Assembly: GCF_009711975.1 (NCBI RefSeq)
Contig: NZ_VIKW01000011.1
Coordinates: 1 to 51,304, forward strand
DNA from: Anabaena sp. UHCC 0204
GTDB lineage: Bacteria > Cyanobacteriota > Cyanobacteriia > Cyanobacteriales > Nostocaceae
DNA length: 51,304 nt
Direction: 5' to 3'
Below, piece after piece: positions 1 through 8,195 of this stretch; the first letter of the stretch is position 1; the number at the start of each line of letters is the position of its first letter. A program made the translations under genes and the position numbers. The notes under the pieces were generated by a model that saw only the letters and a program-made list of their open reading frames with translations, did no database searches and had not been told where the DNA came from.

Positions 1-150
1 GGTATTGTAGATAACTATACAATAGTTCAACTGTATCTATGTCTCTAGATAGATAGACAAAATATACGAAAGCGTTGATTATACTGAAATACTTAATATC
101 TGTAGTTTTTGCTATACAAGCAAAACTACTTGCACTACTTTTCAAGGAAG

Positions 151-918
151 ATGATCAAAAAATTTACTAAAATGTTGACAACAACGGTCTCCGTTGTTAT
201 GGCTGGAACAATAATAGGTTTTGCTAATTTACAAACGGCATCAGCCGTAACATTAGGACTTAGTTTCCAAAATACTACTTGTAAGTTAACTGTTTTTAAT
301 TCTGAGATAGATTGTTCCTCTGCACCACCTTTAGTTTTTAACGGAACAATTGATATTAATGACTCTCCCAGCCCGGATTTTAGTGATTTGATTACAGATT
401 TTAATTTGAATGTTTTAGCTCCCGCTCTTTCCTCCCAAACTTATAATTTATCTAAGTCTGCATTAGATAACTTATTTACTTCTGGAGTTTCTGCGGATAC
501 GATTACTATACTTGGAAACATAGTGCCTGCTGATGGTGATATTGGCTCAATTGGTGTGGATTCCTCTGGGTTATTTTTTGAAATTAATGCTTTTGCAAAT
601 AGTATAGATACGATCAGAATTTATGGTAATGCCTTATTACCACAGGTGCTACCACCAGAGTTATTAACTCTTGTTCCATCTGACGCAAATCCATCTGACG
701 TTGAACAGTTTATAGGACTATTACCAAAAACACCGGAGTCTTTACCTTTTTCTCTGCTTCTGTCTGGAGACTTGGAAATTTCACCAATTAATCAAACTGC
801 TGTTCCTGAAAGAGTTCCTGAATCTAGTACCATCTTAGGTACTGCTCTTTTAGGAGTTGGAGGCTTACTGATTAAGCGCGGAAAGGGCAAAAAATTGGCA
901 GGTGTTCAAGCTTCCTAA
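151..918 (+). CDS. Exported PEP-CTERM-type protein of unknown function
   Basis: The product is about 255 aa. A Lys-rich N-terminus and hydrophobic stretch ending in TASA (residues 1-30) form a signal peptide. The C-terminus has VPESSTILGTALLGVGGLL followed by a basic tail, the layout of a PEP-CTERM sorting signal, with VPESS in place of the usual VPEPS. Family knowledge: such proteins are exported and processed by an exosortase. The middle is Ser/Thr/Leu-rich and I do not recognise a domain. I chose the ATG at 151, preceded by AAGGAAG, over an in-frame TTG at 109, because the signal peptide then begins at the usual place; the spacing of that RBS is tight. It is monocistronic and followed by a strong terminator. 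Confidence 0.75.
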   Translation: MIKKFTKMLTTTVSVVMAGTIIGFANLQTASAVTLGLSFQNTTCKLTVFNSEIDCSSAPPLVFNGTIDINDSPSPDFSDLITDFNLNVLAPALSSQTYNLSKSALDNLFTSGVSADTITILGNIVPADGDIGSIGVDSSGLFFEINAFANSIDTIRIYGNALLPQVLPPELLTLVPSDANPSDVEQFIGLLPKTPESLPFSLLLSGDLEISPINQTAVPERVPESSTILGTALLGVGGLLIKRGKGKKLAGVQAS

Positions 919-1251
919 TTAATACCTGTATTGACGCTTCACTGACTGATACTACCTTTTCCGCAGCGTCGCACTAGCGATAATAATCTTACTCTGTCTG
1001 GTGCGTCCGTTTAGAGTCGTGGCAATGCCCTGTCCCGGCTTCTTTATACCCCGTCCTTGAGGACGGGGTTTTTTTTCATCTCGGTTGTATTTAGTGCCAC
1101 AGTTAAAGACTTGAATCTTCTGAACTTTCAATAACCTAGCCAGTTGTAAGTAGGGCTTGCTGATAGCGTGGCGGTAGCCATATAAAGCTAGAATCTATTC
1201 CAAATCAAAAACCCATCTGAGACTTGTTCAGCAAATCCTACTTAAAGTTTT
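919..1251. other. Intergenic region with terminator and a short dispersed repeat
   Basis: No gene seen. It contains the terminator at 1048-1076. Around 1158-1182 lies the segment TTGCTGATAGCGTGGCGGTA, which recurs in a close variant at about 43018-43040, so it is a dispersed repeat. The promoter of the thioesterase gene should lie in the last 100 bp but no clear box is visible. Confidence 0.5.
1048..1076 (+). terminator. Rho-independent terminator
   Basis: ACCCCGTCC, loop TTGA, GGACGGGGT, then a run of eight T. The 9-bp stem is perfect and GC-rich. It is placed to end transcription of the PEP-CTERM gene. Confidence 0.85.
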
Positions 1252-2010
1252 ATGACAACCAAAACCACCTTTAATTCCTGGGTAACTTGTCCTCAACCCA
1301 ACCCCCAAGCCAAAATACGTCTATTCTGTTTACCCTATGCAGGGGGTAGCGCCACGGTTTTTCGGACATGGCCGGATTATTTACCCTCAAGTATTGAAGT
1401 GTGTCCTCTAGAACTTCCTGGAAGGGGAAGACAAATGCGATTACCTCTCTACACAAAAATGCAACCGTTGGTAAAGGAAATAGCCCAAAATATCAGCCCT
1501 TATCTAGATAAACCCTTTGCTATTTTCGGTCATAGTATGGGTGGATTAGTCAGTTTTGAATTAACTCGCTTACTACGGTCAGATTATGGCTTAACTCCAT
1601 TACATCTATTTATTGCTGCTCGCAATGCACCACAAGTTACTCCGACAAAAAAACCTATTTACAATTTACCAGATCCAGAGTTTTGGCAGGAAATTCGGAA
1701 TTTTAATGGCACTCCTGATGATGTCATGAAAAATACAGAGATTATGAAACTTTTTCTCCCTATTCTCCGGGCAGATTTTACGGTTTTAGATACCTATATT
1801 TACACACATCAACCAGCTTTTGATTTTCCTATTAGTGTTTTTGGTGGGTTAAAAGATCAAGAATTTACTGATTATGAACTAGAAGCATGGTGTGAACAAA
1901 CTATTGCTCCTTTTTCTTTGCAAATGATAGATGGTGATCACTTTTTCATCAATAAAGCTAGAAATATTTTACTTAAAAGTGTTATTCAATCTTTACAAGA
2001 TATAGGATAA
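1252..2010 (+). CDS. Type II (external) thioesterase, alpha/beta hydrolase
   Basis: 252 aa, the normal length for the GrsT/PchC/TesA family. The N-terminal motif LFCLPYAGGSATVFRTW is diagnostic. The nucleophile elbow is GHSMGG with Ser95. The Asp is likely in GGLKDQEF and the His in DGDHFF near the C-terminus. Family role: it hydrolyses aberrant or stalled acyl groups from the carrier proteins of non-ribosomal peptide or polyketide synthases in the cytoplasm. No NRPS, PKS or carrier protein gene is in the window, so its partner must be elsewhere, or it is a leftover of a lost cluster. Start ATG at 1252. It stands alone between intergenic gaps of 333 and 241 bp. Confidence 0.88.
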   Translation: MTTKTTFNSWVTCPQPNPQAKIRLFCLPYAGGSATVFRTWPDYLPSSIEVCPLELPGRGRQMRLPLYTKMQPLVKEIAQNISPYLDKPFAIFGHSMGGLVSFELTRLLRSDYGLTPLHLFIAARNAPQVTPTKKPIYNLPDPEFWQEIRNFNGTPDDVMKNTEIMKLFLPILRADFTVLDTYIYTHQPAFDFPISVFGGLKDQEFTDYELEAWCEQTIAPFSLQMIDGDHFFINKARNILLKSVIQSLQDIG

Positions 2011-2251
2011 TTATTTGATTTTGGAAATATCGCCACAAGAATACGGTAATTACGATAATCATATCTATAAAACCGAACTGTAATCAATTTATTTTCTAGT
2101 GTTATTATTTAGGTAGGAAGCCAAAGATAAAGCTTCAAAAATTTGAAAGTTAAAAGTTAGACCAGTCGTATTATTGTTTACCAAGTGACAAGCTGAAGCT
2201 TTAGGCTTAACAAATCAAGAAATCCAATAGTGAATTTTTGAGGAGATAGTT

Positions 2252-2719
2252 ATGGCACTTATACGTTGGGAACCTTTCCGGGAAATAGAACGCTGGGACC
2301 CCTTCTCTGAAATGGGCGTTCTCCGGCGACAAATGGATCGCTTGTTTGAACAATTATTACCAACTAATGGAGATCAAAGAGAAGGAATAACTTTTATTCC
2401 TGCTGCTGAAATTTCTGAAGCTGATGGTAATTTGAATTTGAAAGTGGAAATACCAGGTTTAGACGCAAAAGATATTAATCTCGAAGTCACTCCTGAATCC
2501 GTTTTTATTAGTGGTGAAAGGAAATCGGAAACTAAAACGGAAGAAGAAGGTACAACTCGTTCGGAATTTCGTTATGGCAGGTTTGAACGGGTAATCGCTT
2601 TGCCTACAGTCGTAGAAAATGACAAAGTAGAGGCAGATTATAAGGATGGAATTCTCCGTCTTACTATTCCCAAAGCGGAAGAAGGAAGACACAAAGCTGT
2701 GAAAATTCCTCTGGGTTAA
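2252..2719 (+). CDS. hspA: Small heat shock protein, Hsp20 family
   Basis: 155 aa. The N-terminal arm is WEPFREIERWDPFSEM with the following LRRQMDRLFEQL. The alpha-crystallin domain spans roughly residues 45-140 and includes the characteristic VEIPGLDAKDINLEV and the YGRFERVIALP beta strands. The C-terminal VKI (AVKIPLG) is the I-x-I type anchor. It is an ATP-independent holdase that binds unfolding proteins and membranes during heat and oxidative stress. GAGGAG at 2240-2245 is a good ribosome binding site for the ATG at 2252. It is probably transcribed alone; I see no clear CIRCE element upstream. Confidence 0.93.
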   Translation: MALIRWEPFREIERWDPFSEMGVLRRQMDRLFEQLLPTNGDQREGITFIPAAEISEADGNLNLKVEIPGLDAKDINLEVTPESVFISGERKSETKTEEEGTTRSEFRYGRFERVIALPTVVENDKVEADYKDGILRLTIPKAEEGRHKAVKIPLG

Positions 2720-2776
2720 TTGTAGGTTAAACCCTGAAGGGTGGAATGACTTTTCATTTCATCCTTCATTTTTATC

Positions 2777-2897
2777 CAAGTAGGGACGATAATTTATCGG
2801 TTTTTCCCAAGTAGGGGCGAAGCATTCGGGCGATTAATTCTCGGTTTTTTCCCCAGTAGGGGCGAAGCATTCGGACGATAAATTATCGGTTTTTCCC
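2777..2897. repeat. Three tandem copies of a GGGGCGAAGCATTCGG repeat
   Basis: Units begin at about 2777, 2808 and 2853. The second and third are about 45 bp and share AGTAGGGGCGAAGCATTCGG, then CGATAAATTATCGG or a variant, then a T run. The first is shortened. The core GGGCGAAGCATTCGG is the reverse complement of the first element of the next block, so the two blocks face each other. Confidence 0.85.
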
Positions 2898-2908
2898 AAG
2901 TTTATTTT

Positions 2909-3150
2909 CCGAATGCTTCGCCCTTACACCGAATGCTGATGCTTCCAGCCCCTGTTAGGGATACGCCCTTACACCGAATGCTGATGCTTCCAGCCCCCGT
3001 TAGGGATACGCCCTTACACCGAATGCTGATGCTTCCAGTCCCGTCAGGGATACGCCCTTACACCGAATGCTGATGCTTCCAGTCCCGTCAGGGATACGCC
3101 CTTGCACCAAATGCTGACGCTTCCATCTCCCGTCAGAGATACGCTCCTAC
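2909..3150. repeat. Tandem array of five 44-45 bp units
   Basis: After a partial unit (2909-2928), five units start at 2929, 2974, 3019, 3063 and 3107. Each reads CCGAATGCTGATGCTTCCAG, then CCCGTCAGGGATACGCCCTT plus ACA, with a few substitutions. The last unit is the most diverged. There are no unique spacers, so it is not a CRISPR array. It lies downstream of hsp20. Confidence 0.9.
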
Positions 3151-3494
3151 GACTTTTTCCGCAAGCCCTAATTAGTGATTACCTATGTTTGAAAATATGC
3201 CTAAAACTATATTTGCAATTATATAATTAATTCTCAGGATAGATGTTAAAAAGCACTGTTGTATTTAGTAATTACGCGGGTAATAATTTTTTATATATTC
3301 CTGTTAAGCCTATGACTTAATGGATGAGTAAATATATCTCTGTCACTGTTAATATATCGGAAATAGCTATTCTTTTTTCTGGCTTGGATAGGATTTTTCG
3401 ATTTTTTGGAAAACTTCCATAAAAACACACACTGATACAGTTTCATTTGCTTGAATAGCTATATAAAGAGGATTGAGATTGGCAATTATTAATT
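3151..3494. other. AT-rich intergenic region
   Basis: 344 bp with no coding potential, between the repeat array and the zinc-ribbon gene. It presumably contains the promoter of the two genes that follow. No clear promoter, RNA or further repeat is visible. Confidence 0.4.
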
Positions 3495-3740
3495 ATGGCA
3501 ACCAAAGTAATTGATGTTAGAGAATATACTGTCAGAGCGCACAAAAGGCTGATTCACACGAGAGTTTTTAACTTTGTTTGTAAAGAATGTAATCAGGCTA
3601 CAAAGCGGGAAACTTTCGGAACACGCCCTCTATATTGTGAAAGTTGTCGTCCTCCCCAACCTCCTAAAAAATCATTACAGGTATCTCAACCGAGTAAACC
3701 TCGACCGATGTCTTATACCAGCGATACAACTTTAGATTGA
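3495..3740 (+). CDS. Small conserved zinc-ribbon-like protein, function unknown
   Basis: 81 aa. Cys29-x2-Cys32 and Cys48-x2-Cys51 form a CxxC-x15-CxxC pattern expected to bind one zinc. The C-terminal 30 residues are Pro/Ser-rich and probably disordered. The N-terminus is basic, so nucleic-acid or protein contact is possible; this is inference only. It ends 10 bp before the next gene, so the two are likely co-transcribed. Confidence 0.65.
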   Translation: MATKVIDVREYTVRAHKRLIHTRVFNFVCKECNQATKRETFGTRPLYCESCRPPQPPKKSLQVSQPSKPRPMSYTSDTTLD

Positions 3741-3750
3741 TTGAATTGCT

Positions 3751-4728
3751 ATGAATTCTCCAGGACAATTAAAATCACCACCCGATGTATTTATTACGCC
3801 ATTGTTGGAATTACGAGATTACTATGGGAGTCTCGCCCAAAAATACCAACGTCTATTCATAGAGGCGCGATCGCAATTAGATCATGTAGAATCTTTGTTG
3901 TCTACTTGGTCTTACACTGATGACAATGAACAACTATCACAAATTGAGGATGTTGAAGATGATTCATTGTTATTGTTGTCTTCTAACCACAGCCATAATC
4001 GGGAAACTTGGCAGTCTTTAGAGTCGCAACGTTCAACATCAGACTCTTTAGAAATCACTCATTCCCTTTCCGAAATTAGAGATGCGGATAATTCGCCCCC
4101 TAAGCGTCGTCACTATGTCACTAAAGGGGAAGAGATTCCTATGCTTCCCCACTATGGAAATATGACTCGCATGGAGGCTTTAAAGAAGCTCTTGCGAGAA
4201 TTTGTGGGGACTGTCTGTCACATAGATTTTATTGTGCGATCGCTTTATGGTGATTTAGAGTCTACTATCTTTAAAGTCGTTAAAGGTAGAGTCCAATCAT
4301 CTCTGACTCAAGGACGAGAAAGTGGCTATTGGTCTGGCATTCCTAATGAACCTGGCTGTTACACTCTAGATTTAGGTTCACTTGCTCCTATTCATACTAA
4401 GGGAATATCTAGAGGCATTAAAGCCACTAAAACCAATAAACATTTCATCAGACCTCAGATGAAAGTAGTACCGATGTTGCCACAATTTGAGGGTCAATTT
4501 TTAATTGATGCTCTAACTGTATTCCTAGAAGACAATGCTGGACGAATTTTTAATGTTAATGAAATCGTCAATGGCATTTATGGACATCTAAATGCAGAAG
4601 AAGTTAGAGAGGTCAAAAATAAGGTTCTCAATGAACTATCTAGGGGTCATCGCACAGGCCGATTTGTCAGAGTTCCTCACCAAATTGGTTTGTATACTTG
4701 GGATATGAATATGGTCTCCCAAAAGTAA
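3751..4728 (+). CDS. Protein with a duplicated winged-helix-like domain, unknown function
   Basis: 325 aa. A helical N-terminal part (residues 18-55, ELRDYYGSLAQKYQRLF) is followed by an acidic, Ser-rich linker. Then come two copies of one domain, at about 130-208 and 241-318. Both start with PMLP, continue with an ALxxxLxxxxG helix, then IVxxxYGxL, a Lys-rich helix, and end with GxYTxDM or YTLDL. The layout suggests a helix-turn-helix or winged-helix fold, but I do not recognise the family. It is 10 bp downstream of the zinc-ribbon gene and followed by a perfect hairpin, so the pair looks like a closed two-gene unit. Confidence 0.65.
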   Translation: MNSPGQLKSPPDVFITPLLELRDYYGSLAQKYQRLFIEARSQLDHVESLLSTWSYTDDNEQLSQIEDVEDDSLLLLSSNHSHNRETWQSLESQRSTSDSLEITHSLSEIRDADNSPPKRRHYVTKGEEIPMLPHYGNMTRMEALKKLLREFVGTVCHIDFIVRSLYGDLESTIFKVVKGRVQSSLTQGRESGYWSGIPNEPGCYTLDLGSLAPIHTKGISRGIKATKTNKHFIRPQMKVVPMLPQFEGQFLIDALTVFLEDNAGRIFNVNEIVNGIYGHLNAEEVREVKNKVLNELSRGHRTGRFVRVPHQIGLYTWDMNMVSQK

Positions 4729-4736
4729 AATAAAGA

Positions 4737-4764
4737 AGGTGCGTTAACTACTTTTAACGCACCT
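4737..4764 (+). terminator. Hairpin at the end of the two-gene unit
   Basis: AGGTGCGTTAA, loop CTACTT, TTAACGCACCT: a perfect 11-bp stem starting 8 bp after the stop codon. There is no long T run after it, so termination is likely but not textbook. It could also serve the convergent gene that ends at 4938. Confidence 0.6.
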
Positions 4765-4807
4765 GATCTATAAATACATTTTGACGAATAAAGAAGAAAT
4801 GAACCAC

Positions 4808-4870
4808 GTTCGCGGAGCGTGCCGTAGGCATTAGGACGCGAAGAGCGCGAAGGAAGAAGGAAGAAGGAAG
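4808..4870. repeat. GC-rich dispersed repeat with GGAAGAA tandem
   Basis: TTCGCGGAGCGTGCCGTAGG followed by CGCGAAGAGCGCGAAGG resembles the dispersed hairpin repeats common between genes of Nostocales. It ends in a GAAGGAA heptamer repeated about three times (4849-4870). Confidence 0.6.
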
Positions 4871-4937
4871 ATTATTTACCTGTCAATTACTTTTTGACAA
4901 ACTACTAGCAATTTATGTTATCTATTTGAATTCCCAC

Positions 4938-5696
4938 CTAACTACAACCTATAGCTGAAGCAGAATTAACTTTGATTAAATCGCCTGTAAATACGGCTGT
5001 GTATTTAATAGGTGATGGAGTACCTGCAACACAAGTCATGCGAGTTTTATTCGCACGCAGTGGACTCCATGTAGAATCTGCTTTTACAGTCAGAGTTGTA
5101 CCATTCCATGATAATTCTTTAACAGTTAGAGAGTTAGTTTTCCCATCGCTTTTTTTAGCGGGTAAAAATGTAGCGTAGTTGACATCCCCATTAATGGGAT
5201 TAATTCGGGCTATAACTCCTATTTTTGCCCCACCACCGCTACCATAACTGGTTAGCCAACGTCCACTAGCAAAACGTCGGAAATCATTGCCAGTCTGTGT
5301 ACCTGTAGATGAAAAAACGCCATATAAAACTCCGCTTCCATCCCAAATTAGTCCATAACCTGTACCATCATCACCAGTTGTTTCATAATCACTACGACAC
5401 CATTTCTTCACACCATTATCAAAACGAACAATCCGGGGATCTTTATTGACAGATGATACTTGTTGATAACCAATATAGATACTTGTTGTCCCAACAGTTA
5501 CCTTGGGTCCATTTTTGGCTTTGATGGTTGCTTCTGTATCATTACAGGTAAATGTAACACCTTTACTCACCGATGATACTGCTGTTGTTTGGGCTAAAGC
5601 GGTAGACGCTATACCTGTGATTACTAAATTAGCCCCTAACATTACTGATAAGACTGGATACTTCAGATACTTTGCTAATTGCTGTTGATAATTCAT
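4938..5696 (-). CDS. Exported protein of unknown function
   Basis: About 252 aa from the ATG at 5696, or 261 aa from a TTG at 5723. I prefer the ATG because the signal peptide (MNYQQQLAKYLKYPVLSVML, then a hydrophobic core ending in ALAQ) then begins normally. The mature part has four cysteines, in FTCND, KKWCRSD, MTCVAG and the final AIGCS, which could form two disulfides. The middle is rich in Gly, Ser and aromatic residues (YGLIWDGSGVLYGVFSSTG), suggesting a beta-rich fold. No family is recognised. It is the last gene of a run of three on this strand; the gap to the upstream exported protein is 58 bp. Confidence 0.6.
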   Translation of the reverse strand: MNYQQQLAKYLKYPVLSVMLGANLVITGIASTALAQTTAVSSVSKGVTFTCNDTEATIKAKNGPKVTVGTTSIYIGYQQVSSVNKDPRIVRFDNGVKKWCRSDYETTGDDGTGYGLIWDGSGVLYGVFSSTGTQTGNDFRRFASGRWLTSYGSGGGAKIGVIARINPINGDVNYATFLPAKKSDGKTNSLTVKELSWNGTTLTVKADSTWSPLRANKTRMTCVAGTPSPIKYTAVFTGDLIKVNSASAIGCS

Positions 5697-5754
5697 GGTA
5701 TTGCCCAATGATGTAACTCGCAATTCCTATTCTGTATACAAAACTTTGTTTCAA

Positions 5755-6321
5755 CTAGGGTGAAATTACTGAGGTTGCCATTTTTATTAAGGAATTGTAA
5801 AGACCAGCTTTTAATCCGATCCTATATTGCACCCCTCCTTGTCTCCAAGTTAATGTGGCATCTGAACAATTAGCACCACAACGAAAATCAACAAAATAGC
5901 CTGTAACACCCTTAGCTAGAAATACAGGTTTACCAGTTAGGCGAGGTGTTGCCCGTGTGATAGCTTCTCCTGTAATTATACTGAAACGACAGGCCGAACC
6001 ACCATTACAATCTGGACTAAATCCTAGTAATATCTCGTATTTATTTTTTGTAGCAGTTTCGATAATCGTGTAAAGTGGATTTTCTCCGTCTGATTCAGGA
6101 ATATACTTAGGTAATAAAATCTTAATCTGGGTTTTTTGCTTTAAAGCCGGGAGAATTGCTTGAAAAGCTGGATGGGGTTGAGAATTTTTTCTCTGCGGTT
6201 GCTGTTTAACTATGATCTGGGGCTGATTTTTTACAGATGCTATGACTGTATTCTGAAAGCTGATGATCGAAGTTATCAAAATTAAGCCACATATAGTCTT
6301 GATATTTTTGCAACTACCCAT
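5755..6321 (-). CDS. Exported protein of unknown function
   Basis: 188 aa. Residues 1-29 form a signal peptide (CGLILITSIISF core, cleavage after VIAS). The mature N-terminus is Gln/Lys-rich. Two Cys pairs are visible, CNGGSAC and CGANC, likely disulfides outside the cytoplasm. The region IKILLPKYIPESDGENPLYT recalls proteins annotated only as cyanobacterial conserved hypotheticals. AAGGAAAAAATA upstream of the ATG is a good ribosome binding site. It starts 10 bp after the stop of the nuclease-TPR gene, so co-transcription is likely. Confidence 0.65.
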   Translation of the reverse strand: MGSCKNIKTICGLILITSIISFQNTVIASVKNQPQIIVKQQPQRKNSQPHPAFQAILPALKQKTQIKILLPKYIPESDGENPLYTIIETATKNKYEILLGFSPDCNGGSACRFSIITGEAITRATPRLTGKPVFLAKGVTGYFVDFRCGANCSDATLTWRQGGVQYRIGLKAGLYNSLIKMATSVISP

Positions 6322-6331
6322 TATTTTTTCC

Positions 6332-7882
6332 TTAAAAGTTTAAAATGTCTAAAGATGCTTCTATTTCTAATTCTATAATTCTAGCTTGTGTATCTTTATA
6401 TTCTGCTAATTTTCCTTGTTGCCAATACAAATCTGCGGCTTTATGAAAATCCTCAACTGCACCCTGTTTATCGGCTACTTCTAAACGGGCATTTCCTCGA
6501 TTGTAATAAGCATCAATATATTGAGAATTAATTTTGATTGCCTGAGTATAGTCAGTAATTGCGGCTGAATAATTTCCTAAATCAGAGTAAGCATTACCTC
6601 GATGATAATAAGCATCAACATCATGATTATTAATTTGAATTGCTTGGGTATAGTCGGCAATTGCCCCTTCATAATCTCCTAATTCAGCCCGATTATTACC
6701 GCGATTTTTATAACCAATAGCATCATCAGGATCAATATTAATTACTGGCTGTAATTGCTGTTGATAATCTAATAAATAACGAGATATTTGTTTGTTTTTC
6801 TGGGTGGTGGCATAATGAGGGTTAATATTAATTGCCTGATTATAATCTTCTATTGCCCCTTGATTATCACCAATATGAGAACGAACATCAGCCCGATTTT
6901 TATAATTAATAGCAATATGGGGATTAATTCTAATGGCTTGGGTATAATCTTCTATGGCTATTTGATAAGCACCTATTTGATAATATGCCAAACCTCTTTG
7001 ATGATAGGATTTACCATGATTAATATTAATATTTATTGCCTGGCTGTAATTAGCGATCGCTGTATGATAATCTCCTAATTGATAATTAACTAAACCTAGT
7101 TTATAATAAATATCAGCGTCATGATCATTAAGTTTTAATGCTTGATTATAACTATTAATTGCGGCTGCATATTCCCCTTTTTGGAAATATTCATCGCCAC
7201 TAGTTAAATAAACATTAGTTAAATCAACAGGAATAGATTGGTTGGGACTCAATGAATGCTGAGATAAATGAGAATTACTAGAAACTTGAAATTGTTCTAA
7301 ATAAGAAAATAAACCACCACCATATAATAATTGATTAATGCCAAAAGAAATTTTCCCAGTTTTCAATTTAATCATTTGAGTGGGGAGAAATCCAGCCAAA
7401 AAAAGGTGATATGCAGATTGGGCTTCATTAACTTCTTCTTGAATTAATATACAGACAATTACTGCATTCTTCTCCACTTCTTCAGCACTAACTGACCACC
7501 TAACTCTATCAATACTACCGTGACGGGATTTTACTTCCACACCAACTACAGAATTAGCAGTCAGAGTAAAATCACTTTTACCATCACCACCAAAACGTTT
7601 TTCATAATCAATTTCAGTAATAAAATCCGCTAACCTTTCTTTAACAACTTCTTCACCTAATTTACCTTTGAGATTATTAATAAAAACGTCACGGACTGGG
7701 GAAGTACGTTTATATTTTTCTGCCATTAACCAGCAAAATTCCCGCAATGTTTTTAATCTGTTACCAGAAATAATAGTTAATTCACTATGTTGACCTTCTA
7801 TTTCACAATGGAGTAAACAACCAGATGTTAACCTTTTGAGAAAGTCAGATTGTAGCGATCGCAGGAGGGTAATCCAATCCAT
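6332..7882 (-). CDS. PD-(D/E)XK nuclease-like domain fused to TPR repeats
   Basis: 516 aa. Residues 71-120 carry a restriction-endonuclease-fold signature: helix LGEEVV (Glu77/78), Asp104 in GKSDF, and Glu116-Val-Lys118 in VEVKSR. Residues 122-200 complete the domain. From about 222 to 500 there are about seven TPR units of the type YYxRGNAxxxLGxYxxAIxDYTQAIxINP. Proteins with this core act on DNA or have become protein-interaction modules; which applies here is unknown. The catalytic triad looks intact. It has no signal peptide, yet the two genes behind it on the same strand are exported proteins. The start is the ATG at 7882; no strong ribosome binding site is seen. Confidence 0.75.
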   Translation of the reverse strand: MDWITLLRSLQSDFLKRLTSGCLLHCEIEGQHSELTIISGNRLKTLREFCWLMAEKYKRTSPVRDVFINNLKGKLGEEVVKERLADFITEIDYEKRFGGDGKSDFTLTANSVVGVEVKSRHGSIDRVRWSVSAEEVEKNAVIVCILIQEEVNEAQSAYHLFLAGFLPTQMIKLKTGKISFGINQLLYGGGLFSYLEQFQVSSNSHLSQHSLSPNQSIPVDLTNVYLTSGDEYFQKGEYAAAINSYNQALKLNDHDADIYYKLGLVNYQLGDYHTAIANYSQAINININHGKSYHQRGLAYYQIGAYQIAIEDYTQAIRINPHIAINYKNRADVRSHIGDNQGAIEDYNQAININPHYATTQKNKQISRYLLDYQQQLQPVINIDPDDAIGYKNRGNNRAELGDYEGAIADYTQAIQINNHDVDAYYHRGNAYSDLGNYSAAITDYTQAIKINSQYIDAYYNRGNARLEVADKQGAVEDFHKAADLYWQQGKLAEYKDTQARIIELEIEASLDILNF

Positions 7883-8002
7883 TTATAATATATTTCTGCG
7901 GTATCCATAACTCATTGTTAATCGTCAATTGTACATTGTCCATTGTGGAAATAGGATGTTTGAAAAGTTTTGGGCGAATATAATTCACTACTACACAAGC
8001 AA

Positions 8003-8020
8003 AGTCCACCTACGTGGACT
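8003..8020. repeat. Short palindromic repeat
   Basis: AGTCCAC, loop CTAC, GTGGACT: a perfect 7-bp hairpin, followed at about 8040 by CCAC-GGAG-GTGG. Both belong to the AAGTCCACCTACGTGGACT type of dispersed repeat in Nostocales. Confidence 0.7.
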
Positions 8021-8035
8021 AACAGAAATTTGGAA

Positions 8036-8192
8036 TTTAACCCACGGAGGTGGTGAGACCAGTCCTGTAGGCGGGTCTCCCACCGTAGGGAACTGGCGAA
8101 CCCGAAGGGGTTTTGTCTGTGTAGCCAAGCCACTGCGTTGGGCGGGTTCCCCGACTTGTAGCAAGTGGCGCGTGACTTCTAGTCGCCAGGAT
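8036..8192. repeat. REP-like cluster of imperfect palindromes
   Basis: GC-rich segment unlike its surroundings. It contains GGTGAGACCAGTCC facing GGTCTCCCACC, then GGGAACTGGCGAACCCGAAG, then GGGCGGGTTCCCCGACTTG with flanking CCACT and AGTGG. The 313-bp gap 7883-8195 consists largely of this cluster plus an ATTGT-rich short repeat near 7910-7945. A short open frame across it is an artefact of the repeat. Confidence 0.75.
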
Positions 8193-8195
8193 TAG

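Noticed and set aside
2909-3150. CRISPR-like array
   Set aside because: Units of 44-45 bp follow each other directly without unique spacers, and no cas gene is near.
7918-8195. Open frames of 71 and 88 codons on either strand
   Set aside because: They run through the REP-like palindromes; the translation is Gly/Trp/Arg-rich from GC repeats and has no similarity to a protein.
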